A stretch of 24,324 bases of DNA from JBEKYD01 sp049509915 (GCA_049509915.1 JBEKZL010000113.1:1-24324), one strand, 5' to 3'; counted from the stretch's first letter, positions 1 through 7,513 are shown. The notes: generated from the letters alone by a model not told the origin. Made by a program: numbers and translations.

Positions 1-86
1 ATGATGTCTTCCGGTTTCTCGTACCCCTTCAGTAGCTCGTCTACGAGATCGGGTTTGATGTCTTCCGTACGTTCTCCTTTTAGCAT
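1..86 (-). CDS. IS256-family transposase, N-terminal fragment (cut by window edge)
   Basis: Reading the minus strand from the ATG at 86 gives 28 residues, beginning MLKGERTEDIKPDLVDELLK and continuing GYEKPEDI. Mutator-type (IS256) transposases characteristically begin with such a segment, leading into a 'pedl-gengllk' motif that would lie outside the window. The family catalyses cut-and-paste or circle-mediated transposition with a DDE active site, none of which is visible here. The call rests on the N-terminus alone plus the terminal-repeat-like motif just upstream. No stop or frameshift is visible in the part seen, so the gene may be intact. Confidence 0.6.
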   Translation of the reverse strand, partial: MLKGERTEDIKPDLVDELLKGYEKPEDI

Positions 87-122
87 TGCGGAGAACGTTT
101 ACACAAAAAATCTTACACCGTC
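1..122 (-). mobile_element. Left-edge fragment of an IS256-family insertion sequence
   Basis: The end of an IS256-type element enters from the left edge. It consists of the first codons of a transposase on the minus strand (1-86) and, upstream of it, a T-rich motif at 97-122 that on the minus strand contains GTGTAAGATTTTTTGTGTAA. From memory this is the style of IS256-family terminal inverted repeats. The outer boundary near 122 is inferred from where that motif ends. The rest of the element and its other terminus lie outside the window, so no target duplication can be checked. Confidence 0.6.
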
Positions 123-310
123 GTCGACATTTTGCCTCTTGAGTTGCAAAGAGTCCTCCGAAAACCCAACCCCCCACCCAAAAACCCAGTCACGGATTTT
201 CCAAATATTTCCTCCCCTTCATTCCAAGCCACTTCCGCCAAATCCGCCCCTCTTGGGCAGCCGCCTCTCCCGCGCCCTCAAGCTATCGTAGTGGCCGAAA
301 GGTAGCTCCC

Positions 311-856
311 ATGCCCGATTCCGCCCTCGCCTCTCCTCAGCTCCAGGTTATCGACGCCCTGTTGAACGGCGCCAAGCTCAATGCCGCCGCCCACCAGGCC
401 GGCGTCCACCGCAACACCATCGCCTATTGGCGCCACACCTCGCCGGCCTTTGAAGCGGCCCTCCGCGACGCCCAAAACGAACCCGCCGACCTGCTGCGCG
501 AAGGCGCCATCGCCCGCGCTGAGCTCGCTTTCCAAGCCCTCGAACAGATCCTCCAAGACCCGAAATCCTCCACCTCCGCCCGCCTCCGCGCCGCCATCTT
601 CATCCTCAGCCAAGCCTTGCCTTCTCCCGCGAAGGAGCGCCACGCCACCCATACCCTCCCAAAATCCGCTCAGGAACCTGTCGCCCAGGAGCCCGCCACC
701 CAAAATCCCGATTTCATGCACAAAAATGCACAAATTCCCCAACAGCCCTATCGCCGCCCTGACCCCAAAATCGGCCGCAACGACCGCTGCCCCTGCGGCA
801 GCGGCAAGAAATTCAAACAGTGTTGCCTCAATAAACCCCAAACCGTCGCCGCCTGA
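311..856 (+). CDS. HTH + SEC-C motif protein
   Basis: This 181-aa protein has two recognisable parts. Residues about 8-50 (VIDALLNGAKLNAAAHQAGV then HRNTIAYWR) look like a helix-turn-helix of the phage terminase-small-subunit/resolvase kind. The C-terminus (about 155-172, GRNDRCPCGSGKKFKQCC) is a SEC-C zinc-binding motif with the CPCGSGKKFKxCC signature known from SecA tails and many small proteins. A proline- and glutamine-rich linker joins them. SEC-C motifs bind zinc and often mediate protein or ribosome contacts, so a DNA-binding adaptor role is possible, but no precise function can be given. The start ATG at 311 follows a GAAAGG sequence by about 8 nt. The gene stands alone between an IS fragment and a decayed toxin-antitoxin locus. 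Confidence 0.8.
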   Translation: MPDSALASPQLQVIDALLNGAKLNAAAHQAGVHRNTIAYWRHTSPAFEAALRDAQNEPADLLREGAIARAELAFQALEQILQDPKSSTSARLRAAIFILSQALPSPAKERHATHTLPKSAQEPVAQEPATQNPDFMHKNAQIPQQPYRRPDPKIGRNDRCPCGSGKKFKQCCLNKPQTVAA

Positions 857-976
857 TAAAATCCGCACCCCAAAATCGCTCCGTGCCAGTCTGGCGCCTG
901 AAAGATCCGGCAACGCTGTTCCTTCTCCGGCGCTTCCGCTCTCGATCGAGGAAACACGCGGCCTGCCCTCGGGTTT

Positions 977-1186
977 TCAGGGATCGGCTATGGTCGCGCC
1001 CCAGGGCCGAGGAACCAGGAGATCGTCGCAGGTTTTTCGGGCCAGGAAATCGTTCACTTTCAGGTGCCGCGGCACAGCGGAGGATCTGCGCGCCTTCCGA
1101 TTCACCTACATCGTGTGGTTGCTCCTCTGGCGCAGGAACTCACGCCCATGCTTTTCGAGATGCCGGATCGGGTCGACCCGTTTCAT
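977..1186 (-). pseudogene. hicA-like toxin pseudogene (in-frame stop)
   Basis: The minus strand from the ATG at 1186 reads MKRVDPIRHLEKHGREFLRQ then RSNHTM, followed by TAG at 1106-1108. The same frame continues VNRKARRSSAVPRHLKVNDF then LARKTCDDL, with a final stop at 977. This matches the HicA layout: an N-terminal helix, a 'G(x)nSHxxY' strand bearing the catalytic His (here SNHTM, H24), and a C-terminal 'sVPrHxEvndflarkIcrdL' segment. HicA is an mRNA interferase with a dsRNA-binding fold. The TAG sits exactly where the family has Tyr ('HxiYvn'), consistent with a TAC/TAT-to-TAG nonsense change. The start overlaps the ancestral hicB stop (ATGA). Total length is about 69 codons, usual for HicA. 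It should be inactive unless the stop is suppressed. Confidence 0.8.
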
Positions 1187-1398
1187 GCCGCGGGCAGGAC
1201 CAGGTCTCCCGAATTACCTCGGCTCCTTCAATCGTCTCCGCGGACAAGGCGCGGTTCGCGTCGAGACCATGCGACAGCTTCGCCCAGGTTCGCGCGCGCC
1301 TCTTCCAGGGTTGCGCCCTGCGTGTTCGCGCCGGGCAGTTCCTCGACGAACCCGATGTAGCCCGCGGGCACTTTCATAAACACGGCCGTCAAGCTCAT
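1183..1398 (-). pseudogene. hicB-like antitoxin pseudogene (two frameshifts)
   Basis: The minus strand from the ATG at 1398 gives MSLTAVFMKVPAGYIGFVEE then LPGANTQGATLEEARANLGE and AVA. This is a clear HicB-family N-terminus, a partial RNase-H-like fold that neutralises HicA. At about 1255-1262 the frame breaks. The other frame continues with DANRALSAETIEGAEVIRE, as HicB proteins do. A second shift near 1205 is needed to reach an ending TLVLPAA whose TGA (1185-1183) overlaps the hicA start as ATGA. Restoring two small deletions rebuilds a protein of about 72 codons. In the unrepaired frame translation ends at 1228. Upstream in-frame ATGs at 1407 and 1446 exist, but 1398 best fits the family. 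Antitoxin and toxin are both broken, so this is a dead locus. Confidence 0.8.
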
Positions 1399-1477
1399 TT
1401 GGGCCATACGCTCCGACCATAACAGGGAAGCCGCTGGTGGAAGCAACTTACCGGGTGCTTAACCCTAAAAACGGCAG

Positions 1478-1570
1478 TTAGCCCATTCGCTCCAGCGAGG
1501 CGGCCGAGTGCTCCCGAGCACAAACACCGAGAAACGCCTTGTGGGCGTCACATCCGATAAACTGTTCCAT
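1478..1570 (-). pseudogene. IS110-family transposase N-terminal remnant
   Basis: A 30-codon minus-strand reading frame starts at the ATG at 1570 with MEQFIGCDAHKAFLGVCARE, continues HSAASLERMG and stops at 1478. The opening 'xxfiGvDxHkxxxxv' is the hallmark of IS110-type (DEDD) transposases, where the first Asp (here D8) is the first catalytic acidic residue. Everything after about residue 20 no longer resembles the family and no more of the protein is found downstream. It is therefore a truncated stub, either a deletion scar or a frameshifted remnant. Upstream of it lies the hairpin at 1596-1624. Confidence 0.6.
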
Positions 1571-1595
1571 AACCGCTGCAGTTCCTTTCGAACTG

Positions 1596-1624
1596 GGGTT
1601 GCTGCCAAGATACGGCAGCAACCC
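1596..1624. repeat. 11-bp perfect inverted repeat upstream of the IS110 remnant
   Basis: GGGTTGCTGCC (1596-1606) and GGCAGCAACCC (1614-1624) form a perfect 11-bp stem around a 7-nt loop. CTGCAG occurs close outside on both sides, which could lengthen the structure. There is no T-tract on either side, so it is not a standard terminator. It lies about 25-55 nt upstream of an IS110-type start codon, the place where IS110-group elements encode structured noncoding RNA. A link to such an RNA is inference only. Confidence 0.6.
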
Positions 1625-1728
1625 GCTGCAGCGCTTTCATAGCATCACGGGTTCTGCCAGCGGTCGTAATGCGACAGAAGGGCCGGGCGACTTCAGGGGT
1701 TCGGAGAAACCACTCCGCCGCGGGGGGG

Positions 1729-2643
1729 TTACGGAGCGGGTTCGACGTGGACGAGCACGTCGGCTACCCAGTCCAGCGATTTCAGGATGTGCAGGCGCGC
1801 CTGGTGGGCGATCTCGTGCGACTGGCGCACAGTCATCTCCGGATCGACTTCCAGGTGCAGATCGACGTGGTAGCGGAGGCCGGTTTTGCGGGCGAAACAC
1901 TTTTCCACGCCGCGGACGCCATCCACTTGGGCCGCGGCCTGGCGGATTTTGTCCATCAGCCGGTCGTCGGGCATGGTGTCCATCAACTGCATGGCGGTCT
2001 GATAGGCGACGCGAGCGCCGGCGGTGATGACCAGGAGTCCGACGGCAAGGCCGCCGTAACAATCGGCGGAGACGAAACGGCTGGGGTTGTAGAGGGAAAG
2101 GCCGACGGCGATGAGGGCCGTGGCCGCGGAAGTGGAATCGGTGGCGTCGTGCCAGGCGTCGGCGACCAGGGCGGCGCTCTGAATCTTGCGCCCGTAGCGG
2201 AACTTCGATAGGGCTAGGGCGGGTTTGGCGACGAGCGAGGCCACGAGCGGCCAGACCACATAGGACTGTATGAACAGGTGCGGCCTCCCGAGACGATCAA
2301 TGGCGGAATACGAGATGAGCGCGCCGATCACCGCTAAGCCCAGGCCGATCAGTAATCCACTCAGGATTTCCAGGCGGCCATGGCCGTAGGGGTGGTTCTC
2401 GTCGGCGGGCTTGGCGCCCAGGGTCAGGCCGGCCAGGAGCAGGGAAGACGTAAGCAGATCGGTGGAAGATTCCACACCATCGGCCACGGCGGCGGTGGAA
2501 TGGCCGGCCAAGCCGACGAGAATCTTGGCGGCGGCCAGCGCGGCGCTAACCGCCATACCGGCGATGGCGATGCGCTGGCCGGTTCGCGTCGATTCAGGCG
2601 CGGGCGGGGTCGTTCCGTTCGGTATCGACACCAAGCTCGGCAA
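1729..2643 (-). CDS. Cation diffusion facilitator (CDF) family transporter
   Basis: This 304-aa inner-membrane metal/proton antiporter exports divalent metals (Zn, Fe, Cd, Mn or Co; the substrate is not resolvable here). Hydrophobic segments span about 27-48, 62-76, 93-113, 128-145, 173-185 and 194-210. TM2 carries E58-xxx-D62 in ADGVESSTD, and TM5 carries the family metal site H165-xxx-D169 in DAWHDATDS. GHGRLEILSG (87-96) is the conserved CDF loop motif. The C-terminal cytoplasmic domain (about 213-304, ending DLHLEVDPEM... HVEPAP) is the ferredoxin-like dimerisation domain. The 5' end lies inside the end of aceE, a 50-bp overlap in another frame. No ATG fits. TTG at 2643, preceded by AAGGCGG, or GTG at 2631 are the candidate starts. 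Expression is probably coupled to aceE. Confidence 0.9.
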   Translation of the reverse strand: MPSLVSIPNGTTPPAPESTRTGQRIAIAGMAVSAALAAAKILVGLAGHSTAAVADGVESSTDLLTSSLLLAGLTLGAKPADENHPYGHGRLEILSGLLIGLGLAVIGALISYSAIDRLGRPHLFIQSYVVWPLVASLVAKPALALSKFRYGRKIQSAALVADAWHDATDSTSAATALIAVGLSLYNPSRFVSADCYGGLAVGLLVITAGARVAYQTAMQLMDTMPDDRLMDKIRQAAAQVDGVRGVEKCFARKTGLRYHVDLHLEVDPEMTVRQSHEIAHQARLHILKSLDWVADVLVHVEPAP

Positions 2644-5281
2644 AGGCCGCCTTAGCTTTCCCGGCGTCGAACTTGCCCTCGCGCGCCAGCCGCGACAGCG
2701 CTGCGGTCACGATCGACTCGGCGTTGATTTCGAAGTGTTTCCGCAAATACTCGCGGTTGTCGCTGCGCCCAAATCCGTCGGTGCCCAGCGTTTCCATCCG
2801 CCCCGGCAGCCACGGCGCCACCTGGTCCGCCACAGCCTTCATATAGTCGGTTGCCGCCACGATGGGGCCGGCCGCGTCCTTTATGGCCGTGAGCAGATAA
2901 GGGATCCGTTCCGGCTGGTCGGGGTGGAGACGGTTCCAACGTTCCACCGTCAAGGCTTCCCGCCGCAGTTCGGTGTAACTGGTCACGCTCCATACGTCGG
3001 CGGGCAGGTCGTACTTTTCGGCCAGAATACGTTGCGCGCGCAACGCTTCGTTGAGAATCGGACCGCTGCCGAACAACTGCACCTGGGCGGGGCCTTTCTC
3101 GGCGGGAAGGTAACGATAGAGGCCTCTGAGCACGCCTTCGGGGTTGAAGCCTTGCGGCATGGGCGGCATGGGGTAGTTTTCGTTGTACAGGGTGAGGTAG
3201 TAGAACAGGTCCTCGCGCTCCTGGTACATACGGCGGATGCCGTCCTGCACGACGATGGCGATTTCATAGGCGAAGGCGGGGTCGTAGGCGGCGCAGTTGG
3301 GCACGGCGCTGGCCATCAGCAGGCTGTGGCCGTCCTGATGCTGCAGGCCTTCGCCGGACAGCGTGGTACGCCCGGCGGTGCCGCCGCAGAGAAAGCCTTT
3401 TCCGCGGGCGTCGCCGAACGCCCAGATCAGGTCGCCCACGCGCTGAAATCCGAACATGGAATAGTAAATGAAAAAGGGAATCATGTTCGCGGCGTAGTTC
3501 ACGTAGGCCGTGCCCGCGGCGGTGAACGAAGCCATGGAACCGGCTTCGGTGATCCCCTCTTCCAGAATCTGCCCGTCTTTGGATTCCTTGTAGTACAGAA
3601 ACATCTCGGCGTCATGGGGGCGATAGAGTTGGCCCTGGCTGGCGTAGATGCCAAACTGGCGGAACAGTGACTCCATGCCGAAGGTGCGGGCTTCATCGGG
3701 GATGATCGGCACCACGCGCTTGCCGATCTCGGGATGTTTCAGAAGCTGGGTGAGCACGCGGACGAAGGCCATGGTGCTGGAGACTTCGCGACCGGAAGAG
3801 CCTTCGAGCGATTCCGAAAAATAATCAACCGGCGGCGGCGTCACTGCGGGAACATCCACCCTGCGGCTCGGCATGTAGCCGCCGAGCTGGCGCCGGCGCT
3901 CGTGCAGGTAGGCCATTTCGGGACTGTCGGCGGGCGGCTTGTAAAACGATGCGTTGCGCGCGGCGTCGTCGGGGATGGGAATTTCGAAGCGCGATTTGAA
4001 ATGAGCGATTTCCTGCTCGTTCAGCTTTTTCTGCTGGTGGGTGATGTTGCGGCCTTCGCCAGCCTCGCCCAAGCCGTAGCCTTTGACGGTATGGGCCAGG
4101 ACGACGGTGGGGCGGCCAACCGTCTCCACCGCCGCCTTGTAGGCGTTATAGACCTTGCGCGGGTCGTGGCCGCCGCGCTTCAAGCGGTAAAGCTGGTCGT
4201 CGCTCAAATGCGAAACCAGGTCGAGCAGTTCCGGGTATTTACCGAAAAAATGCTGGCGCAACCAGGCGCCGTCTTTGGTCACGTAGGTCTGGAATTCGCC
4301 ATCCACCACTTCGGACATGCGCTGCACCAGCAGGCCAGTGGAATCGCGCGCCAGCAAGTCGTCCCATTCGCAGCCCCAGATCAGCTTAACCACTTTCCAG
4401 CCGGCGCCGCGGAAGGCGCCCTCCAATTCCTGAATCACCTTGCCGTTGCCACGCACCGGACCGTCCAGGCGCTGGAGGTTGCAGTTGACGACGAAAATCA
4501 GGTTGTCGAGTTTTTCGCGGGATGCCAGTGTGAGCGAGCCCAGGGATTCGGGCTCGTCGGTTTCACCGTCGCCCAGAAACGCCCAAATCTTGCGGGGAGT
4601 GACCTGGATCAGGCCGCGGTTTTCCAGGTAGCGCATGAAACGCGCCTGATAGATGGCGTTGATGGGTCCAAGACCCATCGAAACAGTGGGGAATCGCCAG
4701 AAATCGGGCATCAGCCAGGGGTGGGGGTAGGACGGAAGGCCGGGGGAATCGCGGAGCTCGTGGCGGAAGTTCTTGAGACGCTCCTCGCTCAGGCGCCCTT
4801 CGAGGAAGGCCCGCGCGTAAACCCCAGGCGAAGCATGGCCTTGAAAATACACCAGGTCGCCGGGCTGGTCGCCGTAGCGGGCATGGAAGAAATGATTGAA
4901 ACCCACCTCGAGAAGCGTGGCCAGGGAAGCGTAGGTGGAAATGTGGCCGCCGATGCCGCTGTCGTACTTATTCTGGCGGACCACCATGGCCATGGCGTTC
5001 CAGCGGATCAGGCTCTTGATGCGCCGTTCCATGGTGCGGTCGCCGGGGTACGGCACTTCCTGCTCGGGACGAATGGTATTGACGTATGGCGTGTTGAGTT
5101 GGGGAGCGAGTTCGACCCCGCTGGCGAGAGCGCGCTGCCGGAGTTGTTCCAGCAGGTAGGCGGCCCGGTCGAAACCCTCTTCATCGACGATCTGATCCAG
5201 CGATTCGAGCCACTCCGCGGTTGCCAGTGGATCCAGGTCCACCACCCTCTCGTTGAGTTTCTGGTGCATGAATACTCTCAT
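2594..5281 (-). CDS. aceE: Pyruvate dehydrogenase E1 component, homodimeric type
   Basis: This 895-aa protein, close to the roughly 887 aa of the E. coli enzyme, decarboxylates pyruvate with thiamine diphosphate and passes the acetyl group to lipoyl-E2 in the pyruvate dehydrogenase complex (cytosol). The N-terminal transketolase-like domain has the FQGHASPGVYARAF segment (146-159). The ThDP/Mg motif begins GDGETDEPES (237-246) and ends at NCN (266-268). Later segments such as PIIPDEARTFGMESLFRQFG and GAFGDARGKGFLCGGTAGRT-type sequences are typical of AceE. The ATG at 5281 has GGAGG 9 nt upstream and is preferred over the internal ATG at codon 5. No E2 or E3 gene lies next to it; the downstream neighbour is the CDF transporter, which overlaps its end. 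A long plus-strand frame over this gene is only a GC-driven shadow. Confidence 0.97.
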   Translation of the reverse strand: MRVFMHQKLNERVVDLDPLATAEWLESLDQIVDEEGFDRAAYLLEQLRQRALASGVELAPQLNTPYVNTIRPEQEVPYPGDRTMERRIKSLIRWNAMAMVVRQNKYDSGIGGHISTYASLATLLEVGFNHFFHARYGDQPGDLVYFQGHASPGVYARAFLEGRLSEERLKNFRHELRDSPGLPSYPHPWLMPDFWRFPTVSMGLGPINAIYQARFMRYLENRGLIQVTPRKIWAFLGDGETDEPESLGSLTLASREKLDNLIFVVNCNLQRLDGPVRGNGKVIQELEGAFRGAGWKVVKLIWGCEWDDLLARDSTGLLVQRMSEVVDGEFQTYVTKDGAWLRQHFFGKYPELLDLVSHLSDDQLYRLKRGGHDPRKVYNAYKAAVETVGRPTVVLAHTVKGYGLGEAGEGRNITHQQKKLNEQEIAHFKSRFEIPIPDDAARNASFYKPPADSPEMAYLHERRRQLGGYMPSRRVDVPAVTPPPVDYFSESLEGSSGREVSSTMAFVRVLTQLLKHPEIGKRVVPIIPDEARTFGMESLFRQFGIYASQGQLYRPHDAEMFLYYKESKDGQILEEGITEAGSMASFTAAGTAYVNYAANMIPFFIYYSMFGFQRVGDLIWAFGDARGKGFLCGGTAGRTTLSGEGLQHQDGHSLLMASAVPNCAAYDPAFAYEIAIVVQDGIRRMYQEREDLFYYLTLYNENYPMPPMPQGFNPEGVLRGLYRYLPAEKGPAQVQLFGSGPILNEALRAQRILAEKYDLPADVWSVTSYTELRREALTVERWNRLHPDQPERIPYLLTAIKDAAGPIVAATDYMKAVADQVAPWLPGRMETLGTDGFGRSDNREYLRKHFEINAESIVTAALSRLAREGKFDAGKAKAAFAELGVDTERNDPARA

Positions 5282-5384
5282 TATAATGAACCTCCGGCCG
5301 CCACGGACCCGTGGGTTGATTACAATGGCTCAAGGGGGAGCAGCCCGCGGCGTTTGAATATCCGATGAACATCGGGCGACGGGC

Positions 5385-5414
5385 TTGCCAAACCCGGAAT
5401 CTATCGGCTATCAG
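5385..5414 (+). promoter_or_regulatory. Candidate sigma-70-type promoter for the LysW-like gene
   Basis: TTGCCA (5385-5390) and TATCAG (5409-5414) are separated by 18 nt. They match the -35 and -10 consensus in 5 of 6 and 4 of 6 positions. Transcription would begin near 5421, about 18 nt upstream of the start codon at 5439. The GGGAGG ribosome-binding site falls inside that short leader. Sequence match only. Confidence 0.3.
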
Positions 5415-5438
5415 TAGTAGTTTGGGAGGCTTTTCATC

Positions 5439-5663
5439 ATGGTGACGTGCCCGGTATGCGACGGCGCAATCGATCTCGATGAAGAAGACGTAGACGAAGG
5501 CGACATCGTCAGTTGTGACGAGTGCGGCGCGGATTTGACGGTGGTGAGCGTGGAACCGCTCGAGCTGGAGTCGGCGGAAGAGCTGGAGGAAGAAGAAGAG
5601 GAAGAGGACGATTACCTGGAGGAAGACGAGGAGGATGAAGATGCCGACGAGGACTGGAAATAG
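5439..5663 (+). CDS. LysW-like acidic zinc-ribbon protein with altered C-terminus
   Basis: This 74-aa protein begins with a single zinc ribbon: C4-P-V-C7 and C26-D-E-C29, with IDLDEEDVDEGDIVSCDECG resembling LysW/amino-group-carrier proteins. In LysW, the acidic tail ends in EDWGE, and the final Glu carries lysine or arginine intermediates through its gamma-carboxyl. Here residues 42-74 are almost wholly Glu/Asp, about 20 residues longer than usual LysW, and the protein ends EDWK. The Trp is kept but the carrier Gly-Glu end is missing. No lysX/lysZ/argJ-like partner is nearby. The homology is convincing, but carrier function is doubtful as drawn. It could instead be a small acidic zinc-binding regulator. 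The start has GGGAGG 9 nt upstream. The next gene begins 1 nt after its stop. Confidence 0.75.
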   Translation: MVTCPVCDGAIDLDEEDVDEGDIVSCDECGADLTVVSVEPLELESAEELEEEEEEEDDYLEEDEEDEDADEDWK

Positions 5664-5664
5664 G

Positions 5665-6075
5665 ATGGGCATCGACATCCATTCCCGGGTCGCCTTGAGA
5701 AAGGTGGTTGTCGCGCTCGGTTGGGCAGGGCTTTTCGCCTTGCTGGCATGCTCCGGGGCATTCTCCGGCGCGGCGATTGCCCAGCAACAGAAGAAGGGTA
5801 GCAAGCAGACGCGCAACGTGCAGGGCGTGGTTCATGCACCCGACGGGGCGCCCCAGGCCGGCGCCGTCGTGCAGCTCGAAAACAAACGGACCATGCAGGT
5901 CCGCTCCTTCATATCTCAGGCGGACGGCAGCTACTACTTTCACGACCTCAACGCAGACGTCGATTATGGGCTGCACGCCGAATTCCGTGGGGCAGCCAGT
6001 GACAAGCGCACCGTGAGCAGTTTCGATTCCCGCCAGGACGTGACCATGGACCTACAATTGAAGGCCGCCAAATGA
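5665..6075 (+). CDS. Secreted carboxypeptidase-regulatory-like (Ig-fold) domain protein
   Basis: Starting at the ATG at 5665 the protein is 136 aa. A further in-frame ATG at 5635 would overlap the preceding gene, but 5665 puts a signal peptide at the right place: positive start (HSRVALRK), hydrophobic core VVVALGWAGLFALLACSGAF, and an AIA|QQQ signal-peptidase I-like site. LLAC could alternatively be a lipobox. After a basic QQQKKGSKQTR linker comes one beta-sandwich domain: NVQGVVHAPDGAPQAGAVVQ then LENKR..., ADGSYYFHDL, and a VTMDLQL ending. This is the pattern of CarboxypepD_reg domains, which are common in acidobacterial exported proteins. Role is unknown, probably periplasmic or surface binding. 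The start lies 1 nt after the LysW-like stop, so the two are probably co-transcribed. Confidence 0.8.
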   Translation: MGIDIHSRVALRKVVVALGWAGLFALLACSGAFSGAAIAQQQKKGSKQTRNVQGVVHAPDGAPQAGAVVQLENKRTMQVRSFISQADGSYYFHDLNADVDYGLHAEFRGAASDKRTVSSFDSRQDVTMDLQLKAAK

Positions 6076-6204
6076 ACCCGGGGAATCTGTGGTAGACTCA
6101 CCGTCGGGACCTAAGGGCCCGGTTGGGCTTCGGGTCGCGGTCCGGCACCCCGCCAAACCCTAAATGCACTCCAGCGCGTCCCATCAGCTTCGGGAAAACC
6201 TTGG

Positions 6205-6450
6205 ATGGCTTCGGAGAACTTTCTGCCCCTGACCCGGGACGAGCATTACGAGCTCGGTCGAGAACTGCGGGGGATGAGCGCCCGCCTGCATGAATTGTGC
6301 GGCTTGGTGGTGAGTGTGTACGGTCCCAATAACCAGTCTGCTTTTCAATTCGAAAAGGCGACGGAAGTTCTGGATCGTTTGCGCGGCGACTTGCAGGCGC
6401 AGGCGGAAGCCGACCTGCCCGGGTTCGACGTTCAGGGGTATTACGACTGA
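6205..6450 (+). CDS. Small hypothetical protein, 81 aa
   Basis: The protein is soluble, acidic and probably helical. It starts MASENFLPLTRDEHYELGRE and contains GMSARLHELCGLVVSVYGPN and an ATEVLDRLRGDLQAQAEADL helix, ending PGFDVQGYYD. It has no signal peptide, membrane segment or metal motif. I do not recognise a family. Codon-position GC bias and the clean protein-like composition support a real gene. No strong ribosome-binding site precedes the ATG at 6205. It lies in the same direction as the preceding secreted protein and just upstream of tRNA-Asp. Confidence 0.65.
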   Translation: MASENFLPLTRDEHYELGRELRGMSARLHELCGLVVSVYGPNNQSAFQFEKATEVLDRLRGDLQAQAEADLPGFDVQGYYD

Positions 6451-6474
6451 GGCGGCTTGGCTTTCCTGTTCGAT

Positions 6475-6504
6475 TTGGACTCGGCGCGCCGATCATGCTA
6501 GCAT
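6475..6504 (+). promoter_or_regulatory. Probable tRNA-Asp promoter (extended -10)
   Basis: TTGGAC (6475-6480), an 18-nt spacer and TAGCAT (6499-6504) preceded by TG one base upstream (TGCTAGCAT) form an extended -10 promoter. Start of transcription would be near 6511, leaving a leader of about 18 nt before the mature 5' end at 6529. This suits a stable RNA gene. Sequence match only. Confidence 0.5.
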
Positions 6505-6528
6505 CGAGGATGTTGGCGTGAGCAATGC

Positions 6529-6605
<77 letters not shown>

Positions 6606-6839
6606 TTCCTTTTCAACGTTTTCCCAACCTTTTCAAGTATTTGCCCCGATATCGCGCGAGCCGGCTCGCGACATCATTCGACACCAACCGACACGAAATG
6701 CCCCCAATACTCGGGGCGAACTGTAGCAGCTACTGTAGCACTTGGCGAACGGCCATCCGGCCAACAGATTCGAGCAGCAAGGGCAGTGGCGCTACCACAT
6801 TCCCTGGCGTATTCCGTCAGCCTGAAGCGGGGGCCACAG

Positions 6840-6851
6840 TTCTCGGAATTT
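6840..6851 (+). repeat. Dispersed repeat copy 1
   Basis: TTCTCGGAATTT preceded by GGGGGCCACAG and followed by CC. First of seven copies with a common G-run, 5-7 nt gap, then this core. The core is an imperfect palindrome (AATTC..GAATT type). Confidence 0.7.
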
Positions 6852-7059
6852 CCGGCCCATGTCCCAGGCCTAACTACGAGACCCACGGGGGCCCTACCGA
6901 CCCGAACGGACCCCGAGAGTGGGGCCAAAGATCTTGGATCCATGGAGACCGGACGATTGCTAAAGGTCTCCTCTCTCTCTCACGCGGCACCCCGGCACCC
7001 GAACAAAAAACAACATTCCCCTAATTGCCCTCTGCCAAGCGCACGATAAGGGGCCAACA

Positions 7060-7071
7060 TTCTCGGAATTT
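7060..7071 (+). repeat. Dispersed repeat copy 2
   Basis: TTCTCGGAATTT preceded by GGGGCCAACA and followed by CGC. Same orientation as copy 1, 220 nt downstream of it. Confidence 0.7.
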
Positions 7072-7466
7072 CGCTAGTCTCAGATTCTCGTCATTGCACG
7101 ATCAGTGGGCTGGGCGTCCGGTCAATTCCTAAGAGGCCGAGCTCAGGCTTGACCGTTTGCTCCAGAGGCAACTGGTCGATGTGTATGTTGCTGAATTTAA
7201 TGGCTGCGATGACCGCTTTCAAGGCGAATAGGCGGCAAACAAAAGCGGCTGTTGATGAAAGGTTGATGGAAGGTTCTCCGGGAGAGGAGTTTTCCGAATC
7301 ATGATCCCTCGCCCCCTTTCGTCTCCGGCGCCGGGCTGCGGCCTTCCGCAGATGATGGCACCTTGAAGTACTCCACATGGTGTTCCCTTCGGCCAGATGG
7401 CAAGAGCATTATCCATTGAGATCTCGATACTCACAAGAACTTCACCAGCCGGCCGGGAGGACAACA

Positions 7467-7478
7467 TTCTCGGAATTT
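7467..7478 (+). repeat. Dispersed repeat copy 3
   Basis: TTCTCGGAATTT preceded by GGGAGGACAACA and followed by CCCC. Same orientation as the others. Confidence 0.7.
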
Positions 7479-7513
7479 CCCCGTGGGACCATTCTTTTCG
7501 CAGGGGGCAAGGA

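Noticed and set aside
1539..2211. Frames of 140-180 codons on both strands around the end of the CDF gene
   Set aside because: They run across the CDF gene in wrong frames and have arginine/proline-rich shadow composition.
5265..5345. Promoter for aceE
   Set aside because: A TGTAAT box exists upstream of the GGAGG, but no acceptable -35 lies at 16-19 nt, so no call was made.
2411..5368. Long plus-strand open frames (2411-3670 and 3734-5368)
   Set aside because: They lie exactly opposite aceE, whose protein is unmistakable; the open frames come from high GC at third positions.
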